Notes: generated from the letters alone by a model not told the origin. A stretch of 64,000 nucleotides of DNA from Antitrichia curtipendula (GCA_951230915.1 OX579639.1:8370001-8434000), one strand, 5' to 3'; positions 23,755 to 38,152 are shown, counted from the stretch's first letter. Translations and numbers: made by a program.

Positions 23755-24696
23755 TTAACCCCTAAACGTCGGAGACTATGTTTTCACCAAAAACAGTCCA
23801 AAACTGCCATTTCTGATACAAGCACCAAATTTTAGATAAAAAAACATTTTTGGACCAAGTAACCGTAGGATCTTGTAGTAAACTAGTTTGGAAATATGTG
23901 GAAAAAATTTCAGAATTTTTCACCGTGTAGATTGCAAGATTTTAACGTTTGAAGCGACAAAACTCATTTTCTTAGCCCTGTTAAAATACGGGCAGCTGCA
24001 CTTCACAAGGTCACATTTGTATGAAAAAATCTCCAAAATGATTGTACTTCTTTGGATTCATTCTTCAAGGCAAGTTAGCTACATGCTTAAAAAATTTTAG
24101 ATCATTTGAAATTGTACAACATATAGAAAAAGTATAGCAAGTAGAAAGAAGTAGAGAATGATTCAAAACACTAAATTGTTAAGATTTAATTATAAAATTG
24201 AAAAATTCTAATCCCAACAGTGGTAATATATTAATAAACAATTTACATTATATGTTTCTTCTTTTTTTCAAAAAATATTAAAAATTGAGTTAAATTAAGG
24301 ACTCCAAAGTTTATTTTTGAGTAGGGAATCTATAACTACCCGCAAACTAGAGCACCTCATAACCTTCAACTCATAAATCAAAATGGAATGATTCAAAGCT
24401 TTCCAAGTATATATAAATCTAAAGAGCCAATTTCAAATTTTTATTTTTGAAAAAAGTTTTTTTTTAGATTTTTTAGATTTTTTTTGGGCTGCCCATCGAG
24501 CATTGAAAATTACAGATCATGCAATAAGTTTTGAACAATGAAGTCAAAAATTATGAAAATTGTTGGGCCTTAAAGACAAACCTCGTCCTCATATTGTGTG
24601 AAAATTTCAGCAAAAAACAATAAACACTTCATACGCAATGAGCTGCCCAAAATCGCTATGTTGCCAAAAAAGGCAGTTTGGACGTTTAGGGGTTAA
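23755..24696 (+). mobile_element. TTAA-flanked non-autonomous DNA element, copy 1
   Basis: TTAA at 23755-23758 and 24693-24696 flank an element of 934 bp with perfect 12-base terminal inverted repeats CCCCTAAACGTC. It has no meaningful ORF. The internal block GGGCAGCTGCACTTCACAAG (23990-24009) is shared with three other copies in the window. A TTAA target and CCC-starting termini suggest piggyBac; Kolobok also uses TTAA and remains possible. Confidence 0.85.
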
Positions 24697-25415
24697 AATT
24701 TGGTGGATTTATAGAAATTTGTATTACCTTTATAAAAGTTGTTACACTTTTGATTTGAAATTTTGTAAAAGTTGGACACTCATTTGAATGTTGGATACAT
24801 TCTCAGAGGCTTTTATATGGTTTGTATATGGTTTATACAACTTTTGTTCAAAAATACAATATCATGTTTAAAAGAATGTAACATTGTTTATTACTTGTAC
24901 CACTCCTATACAAGTAAAAATATTATTCATGACATATATGACTTTTATATAGCTACACAATATTATATACAATTCATACAATCCCTATACAAATACATGA
25001 TATTATATTTGACTTATACAACCCCTTTACCTGGTATATATGAATACAAATAGGATTTGATTTGTATGTATTATACTTATATGTATATATTGTGTGCCCA
25101 TACGTGTCACATGAATATTGATATACAGGTTGTTGCAAGAAACCCTACCATTTTTGTTTCAAAATAACCTATTTCAATGAGTAATATGACTTTTTAAATA
25201 TATATTTTTAAATGAAAGAATATATAGATAGTGTGTAAAGCATTCAAAATATAATATTTGTAAAAATTTAGGCTAACAAAAATTTATCTCTAAAAGTTAT
25301 GAACAAAAAAAGAATGATAGGAAATGCCAAAAAATGAATGCTTTTATATTTGATTTAAAAAAAATAGCCAAACAATTAAAACAATTAAAAAAAATGCTCA
25401 TTTTTTGAACTTAAC

Positions 25416-25640
25416 TTAACCTCTAAAGAACCAAGGCCATTTTTTGGATGAAAAAGCACCCAAAATTGTCTCTACTATTGCGTTCATCAAAATTTTCAAC
25501 AATATATATTTTTTGAAATTTAATAACTAGTAGCCTTGTAGTAGACTTGCTGAAAAGAATTGGTAAAAATTTTGTAACACTTGACTATAGGGATTGAAAG
25601 CTATAAGCATTTGCAGTGGAAGTTTTATTTTCATTGTGAT
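25416..25640 (+). mobile_element. Truncated, diverged copy of the TTAA-flanked element
   Basis: Starts TTAACCTCTAAAGAACC at 25416 and shares scattered blocks with copy 1, such as a CTTGTAGTAGACTTG segment in the same relative position as CTTGTAGTAAACTAG. No right terminus was found; the end coordinate is where similarity stops being visible. Confidence 0.45.
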
Positions 25641-26911
25641 CAACAATTTCAGATGCCTTTGACCATTGGTTATGGCAAATTTTTTCATTGTAGATTTTGA
25701 AATTAAATATCTACTATATATTCAATATGATTTTATTCATGTCTTCAAAAAAATCTTTCAATGCAGCAATGTCTAAAATTTTACAATGCACAATATAAAT
25801 TTTTGAGTACATTTTCTACCACATAATTTTGAAACTTGGAAATCCAAACAAAAAACTGAAAGATATATTGATGCTTCACAAGATCACAAAAAATATTTGG
25901 AAAAAAAAAAATCCTCTACTTTCTATAGAATTTAGAAGGACTATGTAAATGATAAATAGGCTAAGACTTTGGTCAAGCTTCGAAAAATGGGTTCATCTGC
26001 GTTCCCATCTATTATATCCTTGTTCCTAGCATGTTTCCCTCCATTGGGGACTCTAAGCTTGACCTCCTTCATCCACCTTCCTTCATGGCAAAAAAGCTTA
26101 GACATGTTGTAGTCTTGGACTTCTTTGGACTTTTTAATTACTTTTGGACTTTTGAACTTCTTGTACTAACTTTTATACTAACCTAGAGACAAATTGTGAA
26201 TCCCCATTTTGTTACTTGAAACTCAATATTTTATTTTATTTTATTTTTACAATTTTGAATGTAATTTTATATACAAAAAGTTCAAAAAAGAGTTTAAAAT
26301 CAAAGTAAACACGTCACATGCTAATAGAGCATTTGATCCTAAATAGAGTGTTGTTCCTTAGTTACCAGAGTTGACGAATTTGAAGGCCTCGGGGCAAATC
26401 ACATTCAAAAATAAGATGTTTGGACGTTCAAACGTAGTGTGTGCAATAGGCGCAATGGTCACCGTTCATTGGACGGGCTGACAGGCCGACGAATTGACGG
26501 GTCCACGAGGACGGACGGACCAACAGGCCAACGGGTAGACGATAAGTTAAGTTTCAATCATTTCTTCCATACATTCTTCTATAGCTCTAGTACTCTAGTG
26601 GAAGATCTAAACATTACATTTGCAAAAAATAAATATGTATAAAGTTTATTTCTCTTTCCAATAAATAACATCGTTTGGAGTAATATTCATACAAAAACGA
26701 ACTTGATCTTTTAGGGATTAATTAAAAGAATGTAAGTTTTAATCGAAGACTATTCTTTTGTGGCAAGTCATGTAGATTTATTATTATAAATTTTTGGGTG
26801 TATGATTGACATTGTTGTCATTTAGTACATGCAAGTTAAAGAATGTGTTCTTAATATTGTTATTATTATATGAAAAATGTTTTTTTTGGGACACCTCAAC
26901 TTTTTTTTCGT

Positions 26912-26938
26912 GGGGGTGGGGGTGGGGGGTGGGGGGGG
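26912..26938 (+). other. G-quadruplex-forming tract
   Basis: Four G runs of 5, 5, 6 and 8 separated by single T residues, a textbook quadruplex pattern with one-base loops, isolated in AT-rich DNA. Confidence 0.85.
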
Positions 26939-29839
26939 CATATTTCTTTTGTTCAAATTATTATGTTTCTTCAAAAAGAATTTTCATTTTGGTCCTCCCA
27001 TCCGTCCAACCACGTCCACCTGACCCCCTTCCACCCGACAGCTCGATTGCCCAATGTCCCGTCTAACCATCCACAAGACGGGAGAATATAAAAATACGAT
27101 ATGTGAAATGACGTCCCAAGGTCAGCGCTACGTCCAGTGGACGTCTAGCGGGATGCCAAGTTGCCAGAATACCGTATCAACCCTGTCGGTTACAGCCAAA
27201 TTCCGCATAGTGAGCATGTTGAATAGAAATTGTCCAAATTATCTAATCTATTGTGCATGTAACACATACTCGCTAAATTGGTCCAAAAAAATTTCAGTGA
27301 GATTCTTAGATCAAATTCCATAAAGAGGTTTCAATTTCTCCATTATATTGGCAAAATAGTAGAAACCCCAATTGTTAGCCTACATGTGAAGAAAACTCAA
27401 GATGGACCAGTGGAAGGCATCTAGAATTCAAGCATATTGATTCTAGGTGAAATCCATGCCAAAAGTCCAATGATGCAATTGATTTGCCAAGATTCCCTTC
27501 CATATGGAAGATTTCTTGTTCAGCAAAATTTAAAGGAGATAGCGGAAATTCAAATGTGCAAAGTAAGAATGTAATCTTGAACATCTTTTGTGGAATTCAC
27601 GAAAGGTTCCACAAAACATTTATGAACTTCTTGATCATCAGAAGATATTCTTTTGGATGGTCAATCATCAAAATTCACGATGAAAATTTTGTAGGAATTA
27701 TCTGGGATGCAGTAGAATCTTACTAAAAATTAAACATTTTCTTTTACATTGATAAGATGCTCCAACAAGTTTCAAGACATTCCAATAACTAGATGTATCC
27801 TAAACAATAAGATTCTTCAAAACCGATAAAATTGAAGAAAGTTCGTGGAGTTAACTACCGTTCTGAGGGCATACAAAATTGAAATGAGATCAAAGAGGTT
27901 TTATCTCATTCCAATGTCTTTTCTTACTTCCTTAAAACCACTAAAGAACTTAGATCAATTACTTTTTACATAAAGTCAAAAGTTGGATTTTTCTCTTTTT
28001 TGGTTTTTGTTGCGTTTTTGAGTACGGAAAAAGGGTTGGGGGATGTTCTTAGATTAAAAATGGCCTTTTGAAGCCAATGGTACAATCCGTTTGTGATTTG
28101 GAGTTAATTTTCAAAAGATAGAGTTGAGTCAGTGTAAAAACTAAAAATTTGAAGATTATGTTGAAAATCTTGGTTGATAAGATTACCACTAGGAAAGTAG
28201 AGGAAATGGATGTCTATGGAAGAATATATAAGGGCATTCCTTTTCCTTTCAAAACACCCCTTGTTACCTCTTCTAGCCATTTTTTGGCTTGTTAACATGT
28301 TAGTCCATTTAGTTGAACTTTTTGGCCATTTTTGGGCCGTAGTTGTGAACGTGTGTTTTTGGAGCATTTTTAGCTCCATTTTGTTTCATTTTTACAAGCT
28401 TTAAAGGACTTAGGGGTCCCTTCAAATCTTATTAACTTGTTTTGGACCTTGTTTTAGGTTGTCTACTAACTTGTTGACGTTTTGTGCAAGTTCTTGAGTT
28501 TTGTTGAAAATTTGGGATTTGTTTATGTTTTGTAGTAATTCTAAAGCAATCCCCCTTCGTACCTTGTCTATGCCGCTTTGGAGAGCCTTTAGTGTATAAT
28601 TTTGAATTGTTTGTATTAACTTGTGTATTTTCTTCAATTTTATACTATCACATGGTTATACTAATTTATTTTGTATTTTTATTTTGTACTACCAAGTGCA
28701 CTAACATGTTCATTTGTGATTTTGGCTAATATTTGAGTTAACCTTGTTGGAATTTTTGTAGTGCAATTGTAAGTTTGTCAACTACAGCAAAGCTTTGGCT
28801 TTGAGAGATTTGAGATTTGATAGAATTTAGAGTTTTATCAAAAACATAGCGAAAATTTGATTTTAAGTGTTTGAAAAATTTGCATGAAGTACCATGTTTA
28901 ATAATTTCATCAAGTTTAGTTTCTAAAATGCTAGTTTGGAAAATCCAAGTTTAGCATTTAAATGTCAAATGAAAAAAATCCCCAAGTAGCAATAGATATA
29001 GAACCCAAAAGATTAGTCACCAAATCCCAAGGAAGTAATTTTGCTTGGTATTCAAAAGTGCAAAAAATTAAATATTAGAATTAATATTAAAAAAAACCAA
29101 CCCAAATCAGTTGGGAGGCCCAAATGCCAAAGAAAACAAAAGAAAAATTTGAACGAACAAGCAGCCAACAATCAAATAAGCCTTGTAAACATGCATCAAT
29201 CAAAAAGAGGTCCCAATCAATTGGAGGCTGCCACGTCAATAGTTGAAGGGGGAGGGGGCGTGAATCAAGCTAGTCATGTGTATTTGGAAGCCGATCTAGT
29301 GTATTTGGAAGTTGGTCTGGTGTATTTGGAAGCATGAACTATTAAAGCACTGAACTTGTTCGATGGAATTCTAAATTTCAACCTCGACAAAAGAAAAAAA
29401 AAATTAGATGTAGAATTTGTCTCTTAGAAGTAGAAAAGAAAGTGAAGAAGTAGGATAGTATACAAAACAAAAGGCTTGATTATAAGGTTGCCTCTCTCAA
29501 ACATAAATTGAAATTGCAAAAAACACTTAAAAATAAACAAAGAAAGAAAGTTGAAGAGTTGTTTATTGATGCTTGAAGTAGGATTTAGAAATAGGAAGAA
29601 GCAATTTGAAGTTGGAAGGTTAGCAATGGGTGAAGATTAGGAGGTAATCTCTTGGAAGTATTGTAAGCCGTTAGAAATTTAGAATAGAGATAGACTAATA
29701 ATTGACTTGGAATGGAGATTGAGTCAATTATTATTTTGAAAATTGAAGCATTAAGATACTCTTCCACCAAAGGTCAACCATTAGAGTCTCAATAATTAAA
29801 ATGGAATAGTAGCAAAGGGAAAAGAAAAAAAAGTTGAAG

Positions 29840-30760
29840 TTAACCCCTAAAGGTGAGAGACTATGTTTTCACAAAAACTGCTCCAAAACTGCCATTTCTA
29901 ATGCAAGTACCAAATTTTTGGAAAAAAAACTATTTTGAAAAAATATAACCATAGGATCTTGTAGTACATTAGTTTGAAAAGTTGTGGAAAAAATTTCAAA
30001 AATTTCCACCGTGTGGATTGCAAGATAATATCGTTTGAAGTGACAAAAATCCTTTTTTTGTCCCCCCGGGCAGCTGCACTTCACAAGGTCACATTTGTAT
30101 GAAATAATGCCCCAAATGGTGATTACTCTTTGGATTCATTCTTCAAGGCAAGTTGGCTACATTCTTGAAAAATTTCAGATCATTTGAAATTGTAAAACAT
30201 GTAGGAAAAAAATAATAAGTAGAAAGAGGTAGAGAATGATTCACAACACTAAATTGTTAAGAATTTAGTGATGGAATTGAAAAATGCCAATCCCAACAAT
30301 GGTAATGTTGTAATAAACAATCTACACCCAATGTTTATATTTTTCTCCAAAAATATTGAAAATTGAGTTAAATAAAGGACTTCAAAGTTTATTTTAGAGT
30401 AGAGATTTTAACTACCTTCAAACTAAGACTCCTCATAACTTTTGACTTGTTGATTGAAATGGAATGATTCAAAGCTTCTTGCATATATATAAATCTAAAG
30501 GACTAATTTCAAAATTTATTTACTTTTAAAATGATTTTTAAAGAAGTTTTTTGGGCTGCCCGGGCTGTCTGTTGCCTAATGAAAATGACATATCATGCAA
30601 TAAATTTTTATCCAAGTAATAAAAAGTAATGAAATTTTTTGGGCCTTAAAGCTACTCCTTGGGTGCATCTTGTGTGAAAATTTAAAATAATCCTGTTAAT
30701 AGTGAGCTGCCCAAGATTGCTATGTTGTCAAAAAATGGTATTTGGTCCTTTAGGGGTTAA
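29840..30760 (+). mobile_element. TTAA-flanked non-autonomous DNA element, copy 2
   Basis: TTAA at 29840-29843 and 30757-30760 flank 913 bp with termini CCCCTAAAGGTG on the left and, inverted, CCCCTAAAGGACC on the right. The 20-base core GGGCAGCTGCACTTCACAAG lies at 30068-30087. Same orientation as copy 1 and collinear with it along most of its length. Confidence 0.85.
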
Positions 30761-33700
30761 CCTTCTAAACTTGTATTAATTGCACACATTTAAGCGATGA
30801 GCAAAATTACAAGACACTACAAAAATATGACAAACGACGGAGAATTTAAGGGAATATTTGACCACCTCATAAATGAGGCCCACACCGAGGTAAGTTGTTA
30901 ACTTCTGTTTAATTTCTTTGAATTAGCACATTTTACTCTTAGTCGATTTACAAATCCACTTCATAGTGTAAAAATTAGATTTTTTTTTCCAAAGCTCTTA
31001 TATTAGGTTCAAAGGTTTCCAAAAAGATAAGATAAATAAAAATTGGAGTTAAATTGAGAGAGAAACATACATATGAAGTTTAGGGTAAGGAATGGATGAG
31101 GTTAGTATAAAATCATCCGTGCAAGTCCAAACTGAGAATTTAGATGTAAGTAACTAATTTAGGATTAGGTTCTAAAATATAGAGACAATTGAAATAGGGA
31201 AGGCACCCTAAAAGGTGGATGAAGTTCAGGTAGTTTCTTAAAGGCTAACCTTTATCCTTCCACAACTTTTGCTAGCAAGGTCGGATAATTTCTTATTTTA
31301 TGTTTTTAGAAATGGCATGAATTTTCCTATCACTTTAAATTTTTAAATTTATACTTTCACCACTTCCACTCAAAAACCACAGTGGCCTTGTTAGTTTTAA
31401 CTAGTTAAGGTAATTATTGCAATATGGGATAATTTTCATGTAAGTTTGTGTATATTTAGATATTAGAAAAGATCCATTTTTTGGAAGCACATTGAAACAA
31501 TGTTAGGCACCCATAAGACAAAATTATCCAAAATTGTAAAAAACTAGTTGTGCTTGTATATTTACCGAGGGTGGATAAATAAATGATCGTACAAGTCCTT
31601 CTTGTATCGTGGTGATGCCGCTTGTAAGGGCTCTATAGTGCTTTGTTCAAGATTTCATACACATTTTGGGTAGAAATTATTTCTTGAAAATTTTCCTAGA
31701 GATTGTAGATTGCATGGTTTTAACAATTGTAATTCTTTTTTTATGTTTTGGATGCTTGTATTAACCCCTAGTAGCTTGTCCCTTTCAAATTTGGTCTAGC
31801 ATTTTTCTTGTTTTCAAAAACATGGCAAAATTTTTGAACTTGGCTATTATAAACTAAAGTCTCGAGAGGCTTTTATTTTATTATCATTTTAAAGTTATTG
31901 CTAGGAAAAACCTTGCTATAATAAAGCCTTGATTATATAGACGTCAAATTTTTAATCTTTTTATTGAAACTCTAAATAGAGCAAGGCCTTGATCATGTAT
32001 CCTTTGTTGTAGCATTATAGTAATCCATGATTAGAAATAAGGACCAAGCTTAGAACTACAAATACAATCAAGGAAACTTGACAATTCAAAACCACACTCA
32101 AAATTAGGAAGGATGAAGTCGGAGTGAGGAGAGAAAGAAATTGTTAACTAAGAGAATAGTTGGCTATGAAGGGAGAAATTGTGGATACATAGATATAAAG
32201 GAAGGATAGGATTAGAGAAATAGAATTTAGAAGTTGCAAATCATAGATTAGCATTGACTTGCAAAACATTATAATTTGCTTCAATCATTGACTCATAGAT
32301 TAAAAAAAACTAAAGAAGGATCATTGACGTGTGTAAGCCATTAGAATACCTTTAGAGAAATAATTGACCTAAAAATACTGTTATTTTTTAGTCAACTAGG
32401 GAGAATTATTGGGTTTATTCAATTCATTGACTTTGTAAATATTACAACAAAAGAAAAAGAAAGAAAGGAAAGAAAGAAAAAGAACAATTAAAAAGAAGAA
32501 GTTTTAGTGGTGAATTAAAGTCATACTTCTTATTGTAAACTCTTTATTAATTGATGAGCAAAAAAGAGAAAACAAGTTCTAAACAAATTTCAACAAAGAT
32601 AGAGAACAATGGAAGGTCCAAGGTGATTTTGAGCATCTTTTTGAAGAAGAAAACTCCAAGATAGTATTTGATTAAGCCATTTCCCAATTAATTCCTTTTG
32701 TTTTAAATTCCAACTACAAGATAGGATTTACATGCTCAATTCAAATCTATAGGATCATTTAAATCACAATTTTAGATTCAAATTAGTATAGAACATCTTA
32801 AGAGCTTTCTAAAAACATTTTAAACTTAGAAAATAGATAACAAAAAAAAATATGCATAAATGAAGTATGGCAACAGAAAATGGGTGATATCTAGAAAAAA
32901 ATCATCCACAGTAGGTAAAAGATAAAATTTAGATTTTAAATTAAAATTAGAGGTTGTAACTCAAAAGAAGAGTCAAATTAGAGTTGTAAGAATTAATAGA
33001 AATGAGTGGATTAGCACCAATTAACAGTTAAACTTCATCTGTCTATAATCTTCAAATAGGAACATCCAAACTTTAAATGTCTTAAACATCAATATAGATA
33101 GGTAATACTATTATATACCAAGAAAAAATATTAAAATCCTAAAATTAATAAGTTAATAGAAGAAATCTAGAGCCTTAAGTTTTAAGTAGATAGCCAATTG
33201 AAATCTTTCGAAGATAATTAAGGAAAAAATTAAGCTTATCATCATTTAGAAGTCACTTAGTAGTTTTTAAATCTAATTACATTTAGAAAATAGAGTTAAA
33301 TTAAGGAAGATAACAAAAGATGATGTTTGGACTCATAATTGGATGAAAGTGGTGATATCCATCCAATCCATGTCAAACTTAGAGCTTAGACATTAGGATT
33401 AAATTCAAACTCATATTCCAAATTAAAAGTTAAGTTGAATCCTAAAGTCAATAGAAATTGTTCCAGGATGAAGTTTAAAAAAACAATTTCAAGTCAAAAC
33501 TTCATTCGGACCTAACTTCCACTATAAATCTCCAAACTGATGATTTTGACCATTTTGAAAATTTCACAGCATGATTTATGACCTAAGCTATCTAACATGT
33601 GATTTTAGGCAACCTTATATCAAGAGACTGGAGTTTTGTCTTGGTTGAACTAGAATGGTCGAAAATGCTAAATTCTTGAAGTTTGAGTTTTGTTCTGTTG

Positions 33701-34216
33701 CAATTTGAAGTACATAGAGTCACTATTTATCAACATTTTTCCATTGCTTGGAACGCACAATGGACCATGCTTAGATACCCACCATAAGAGTTTTACAACA
33801 AAAACCCAAGAACTTGATTGTGCTCGTTTTATCTTAGGGGGGAGTAAAATGCTCACACCAATCACAACCTCGTGTTCAAGAATAGTCTTCAAAGTATGCA
33901 TTGATAGAGATATCTCCTCTCCACACATTGTGGCATACTGCATCAAATTTAGATTGTACCACTGCAAGAAATAATGGAGCTTGATACACCATTGTGGCCA
34001 CTTCAAAAAGTACACCTATACATACAACATTTGTTATAGACCTCTGAATTGGTCTTCTAGTGTTGAAGGACTCCCTCTTCCTCAGTGGCACCATAGATGA
34101 AGTTAGCACCACCTCTTTAAACATAAATGACTCTAAAAGTCTAGCTTAACAATTTGTATTACTACGATGAGGATATATCCAATTCAAAATTGGCCCCCTA
34201 TGAAGACTCTACAACT
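30761..34216. other. AT-rich intergenic DNA, no gene seen
   Basis: No coding features were recognised on either strand. From about 33670 minus-strand frames (115 and 82 codons) lie beside the gag-like remnant and may be its decayed continuation, but they show no motif of their own. Confidence 0.55.
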
Positions 34217-34724
34217 TCAACAACCTTCTCTTGAGTCAATGCAAATAAAAGAACCTAATAGCATTGTCATCACCAACTTTATTACACCACACAATGTAAA
34301 GTCTCTTTTCTCTCCATAGTAATTTGGTGTTCTCTTGGTAGTAGTTGCATCTCTAGTCTCAATTGTAGCTTTCATAGCCGCCATCTTTGCCTCCAACTTT
34401 GTGAATCTCACCTTCCACGACTTTGTCTCTCCCCTAGATTGTAGCCTTGATGTCTTTGGAATTCGGGTCTTAAGCACCATTCGCAACCTTGGGCTTCAAT
34501 TTTGGATATAGTTTTCAAGAACTAGCCTCTCCATAGCCCTTATCTGAGTTCAATCCACATTTCAAACAAAAACCGCCCAACTTGGATGGATCCACTTTGG
34601 ATTTCTTACAATCTTGTTGTTGATGACCAATGCCTCCACAATCAAAACAACCGATGTCAAAATCATTCACATAAAAGGGCATTGGCCTTACAACCTTGGT
34701 GGAATAATTGTTTTCTTGTTTCAA
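34217..34724 (-). pseudogene. Retrotransposon gag-like remnant with a CCHC zinc knuckle
   Basis: The piece at 34515-34724 encodes CFDCGGIGHQQQDC, a canonical CX2CX4HX4C knuckle found in retroelement nucleocapsid proteins and some RNA-binding proteins, followed by a second Cys pair (CLKC). A Lys/Arg-rich piece at 34217-34486 (VRFTKLEAKMAAMKATIE) continues in the same direction after frame breaks. No reverse transcriptase or integrase motif was seen nearby. Confidence 0.55.
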
Positions 34725-36720
34725 CTATTGCAACTCAATCATTACAAGTGGATTACTACTAAACAAATAGTATTTTGAAAGTAAAAAATGAAAGAAACTA
34801 AAAAGTGACTATAATTCTAATTGCTACAATAGAATAACACCATTCACATTGGAATCGTGTAAAAAGGTTGGCAGACTTGAACCCAAAATAGACATTAGTT
34901 AGCTTTTTATACAACAAATAAAAGTTTGTTATATACAACTTTGCATGAGTTGCAATAGTGGCTACCTAGTTGCCCAATATGACTTTTATATATGAATCGC
35001 ATTAGTAGCAATCTAATTGCATGACAATACAAATGAATATCCGACCTCATGTGGTAGGGAATACCACATCAACAATTACGTAGATGAAGTTCTAACTAGG
35101 TTGTCGGATGAGAAACAATCCCATTGTCCTTTATGACTACATTTCTAAGAATAACTTACTTACAACGACAATGAGTCTACAAATTTTCACCAGTTACAAA
35201 TGTCCCATTCAACTAAAAAAACAATCAATGTCTTGTAGTAAAAAATATTCATTTTATTCTACAGGGTTGCTACAACTTTGATTTGGACAAAACTAAAGCT
35301 AATGATGAAACTCCTATGCCTTATGAATACTACAAATACTATCACTATAGATGGTACCTAGCACCTTGCAATCAATTCAGGTTGACATTATTGCATCCTA
35401 TACATTAGTTGTTCAATCAAGCCACACTCCCTTCTCCCACTGCCAAGTAGTGTGAAATAAACATCCACTACTCTAGAACTTGGTAAAAAACAAGGAAAAG
35501 ATAAATAAATTGATGCCCCCTCATTTACCATCTCATAATAATGTCCCTCATTGCAAAATACTATTGCAACATTGGAAATAACAAGATCACACTCCTCTAG
35601 CTTTCCTTTAGTACAATACAATGGTGCCTTGATAGCAAGACTCTCTAATTGTAGGCCTCAAATAATCTACACGCCCCCTACAATATATAAAATCTCCATG
35701 CCTTTATACTCGAGATCTTGGTATTGGACACCCTCGACGACTACAAATCAATACAATCACAAGCCAACAATGATAAAACAAAAGGAGTCTCTTCGGCTTG
35801 GGCCCACTTATATGACTATTTGATTGATCTTGTTTATAGTCTTTTAGTGAGTCAGTCAAATAAATCATCTAATTGATGTCAATCAAATAGATCATCTATT
35901 GAATCTCACTTAGATGACTATTTGATTGATCTTGTCTGAGATTATTGCGCAAGTGAACCATCCTCACACACCACACATGACAATATTTTGACTACCTCAA
36001 AAATAAGAGTGTCCATAATTTTTTCATCACTGGTCCAAATAAAATGAATCAAATCTTTCCATGATGACAAAATCATTTTCTATGAAAAACACAATTTAAA
36101 AAAGTATGTTTTGATCTTTTGTGATTTTTTTTGTATTGCTTGTCCAGCTTCATTTGATTTTTGGCTTAAGGTGGTATATATTTTTTCCTATAGTACCCAC
36201 CAATTGAAATAAAAATTATATTCCAAGAAAACTAATGTTTTTTTTTATCTTTCAAGAAAAGTTTCAAAAAATCACAACAAGAATTGAGACTTTAGGAACC
36301 TATTTGGAATTCACTTCTTCTTCCATAGAGATATTGGGACTTTAGGATTTAAAAATTGAAACTATAGGAGCCCACCCAAAATCCATTTTGTCCTCCAAGG
36401 AGACAACGGCATTTTAAGAGGTTAAAACAAAATGAGATTTATACATGGAAAGAAACTCTTGAGTAACACTTATACATGATGAGAATTGTTAAGAATTTAT
36501 TATGTAAAGGTTTGAGGAATGTCAATGCCAGCCGTGATAATGTTTTGATTAGTTTTGAAAAATACGGTTGAAAAATGAACCTCAAGCTTTAATACTTAGA
36601 AATGGTATGAAATTTCAGTTTTGCCTGGGGAGTGGGGTCAAATCAACTGTCCTTTATGGCAACTTTTTATTTCTTTATTTGGGACAATGCTTAAGAGATA
36701 TTAAAAAATGTGTACACATG
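34725..36720. other. Intergenic DNA with short repeats, no gene seen
   Basis: Contains a direct repeat of a GACTATTTGATTGATCTTGT segment at about 35813-35832 and 35915-35934, with an inverted relative (CAATCAAATAGATCATCTA) between them. Frames of 77-90 codons at 35388-35823 on opposite strands are unrecognised. Confidence 0.5.
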
Positions 36721-37225
36721 GAATCCATCCATTAAGTTAGGTTGTTTGTTATGGTGAGATCTTCTGAACCGTGTGTCCCCCGGTCGCATGCTTGGTAGCA
36801 TTGAAAAGTCCTCAAGGAGGATAGTGCACAGGCTTTGTTTTGTGACGTTTGGAAGTACGATTTGAATGTCATTGATTTTGGAGGGATTTTTTATTTGAAA
36901 ACCCCCGGAAAGTTACTATTACTTACATTTTGGTTGTGGCAACATCACAACAGCACACTAGTCCATCCACTGGAATAGGTTGTTTGTTTTGTTTTGTTTC
37001 TTTCTTACAATGAGATCTTTCAGACTGTGAGTCCCCTCAGTGGCATACTTGGTACTATCGGAAAGCCCTCGGTAAGGAGGGATGCATCGGCTTTGTTTCA
37101 TGTCATAAGAACCTACCAATGTGAAAGTTCTGAAATTTTAAAGTTTTTATGAATTAGAAAATTAGAACATTACTTTTCCTTTTATTTTGACTATGGCAAC
37201 AACACAAAACACACTAGTTGGATTG
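36721..37225. repeat. Diverged tandem duplication with a 239 bp period
   Basis: GGTTGTTTGTT occurs at 36740 and 36979. The downstream order of blocks is the same in both units (GAGATCTT, a GTGAGTCCC-like block, GGCTTTGTTT, ACACTAGT). The units have diverged by substitutions and small indels. They lie downstream of the CHR24-type gene. Confidence 0.7.
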
Positions 37226-38152
37226 AAATTCATCCATAATCAACAATTTAGTGATGTCACCCCAATGAGGAATACTTGTGCTAAATACTTTAGGAAGTCT
37301 ATCAAGTTGAGTTGAAGGCGTGCCATAGATTTCAAAATTATTCAAAAATATACACAATGTTCATAAAAAGTCCGTGCACCATTTTGGACATGTCAATTGT
37401 CATATTTCAAACATTCAGATAATCCAAAAAATACTTAACACATGTCTAAATCTGACCTTCACGTAGGGTATACTGACCAATGACCAATGCCTTGACTACA
37501 CCGATACTGGAACCGTGCTTTCCAGCGAAAATCAAATTGTGATGAATTTTGAAAGTGAGCAGTTGTGTGTTTGGTCCAATAGCATACTCGAGTATCCATG
37601 ACAGTTAGCTCCCTCATCTACTCCATGCACTTCAGAGAAACATAGCGTCAAAGGACTGGTGAGGACACCTTTTTAACAGTTCTTTCTATTTGATTCTTCA
37701 GTAGACGTTTCGGTAGTTTCATTTTCGTTATGCAAAAATTCTCATTCGTGCCTTGATACTACTCACAGGGATTCGAAATGCACGAGTCTTCAGAAGCGGA
37801 TGAAATGTCGGGTACTATGAGCTGCAAAATAAAAGCGTTTGCCAATAATAAAACGTGTATATGAGTTGACCACACCACTGATCACACGAAGGTTTGCTTT
37901 GCTTTATTTCCTAACTGCAATGCTCCACGCCTGCATGCGCATCTCTATAGCCACACACGCCAATAAGATTTACATAACTAACGCCAATGTGACTCTTATC
38001 TTCTCCGCTCGGCAGACGGTCAAGGAATGCATGGGAAATGCAGATTAAGCTAAGCATTGAAGAATGCGTCCTTCTGAAATGGATTGTCTATGGTACAGAT
38101 TACAAATTGGCATCTGAGAATCACATGAATTGTTTCCCACTGCGAAGTGTAC

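Larger units (their letters stand above)
24697..29839. other. AT-rich repeat region, no gene seen
   Basis: Mostly degenerate sequence. It includes AT-rich stretches around 24770-25090, a truncated TTAA element (25416 onward), a patch rich in GACGG at 26430-26535 and in CCGTC at 27000-27100 with a G-quadruplex-like tract between, and shredded open frames at 27375-29340 without recognisable domains. Confidence 0.55.

Noticed and set aside
26806..27091. Gly/Trp-rich plus-strand frames
   Set aside because: Produced by the G-run; low complexity.
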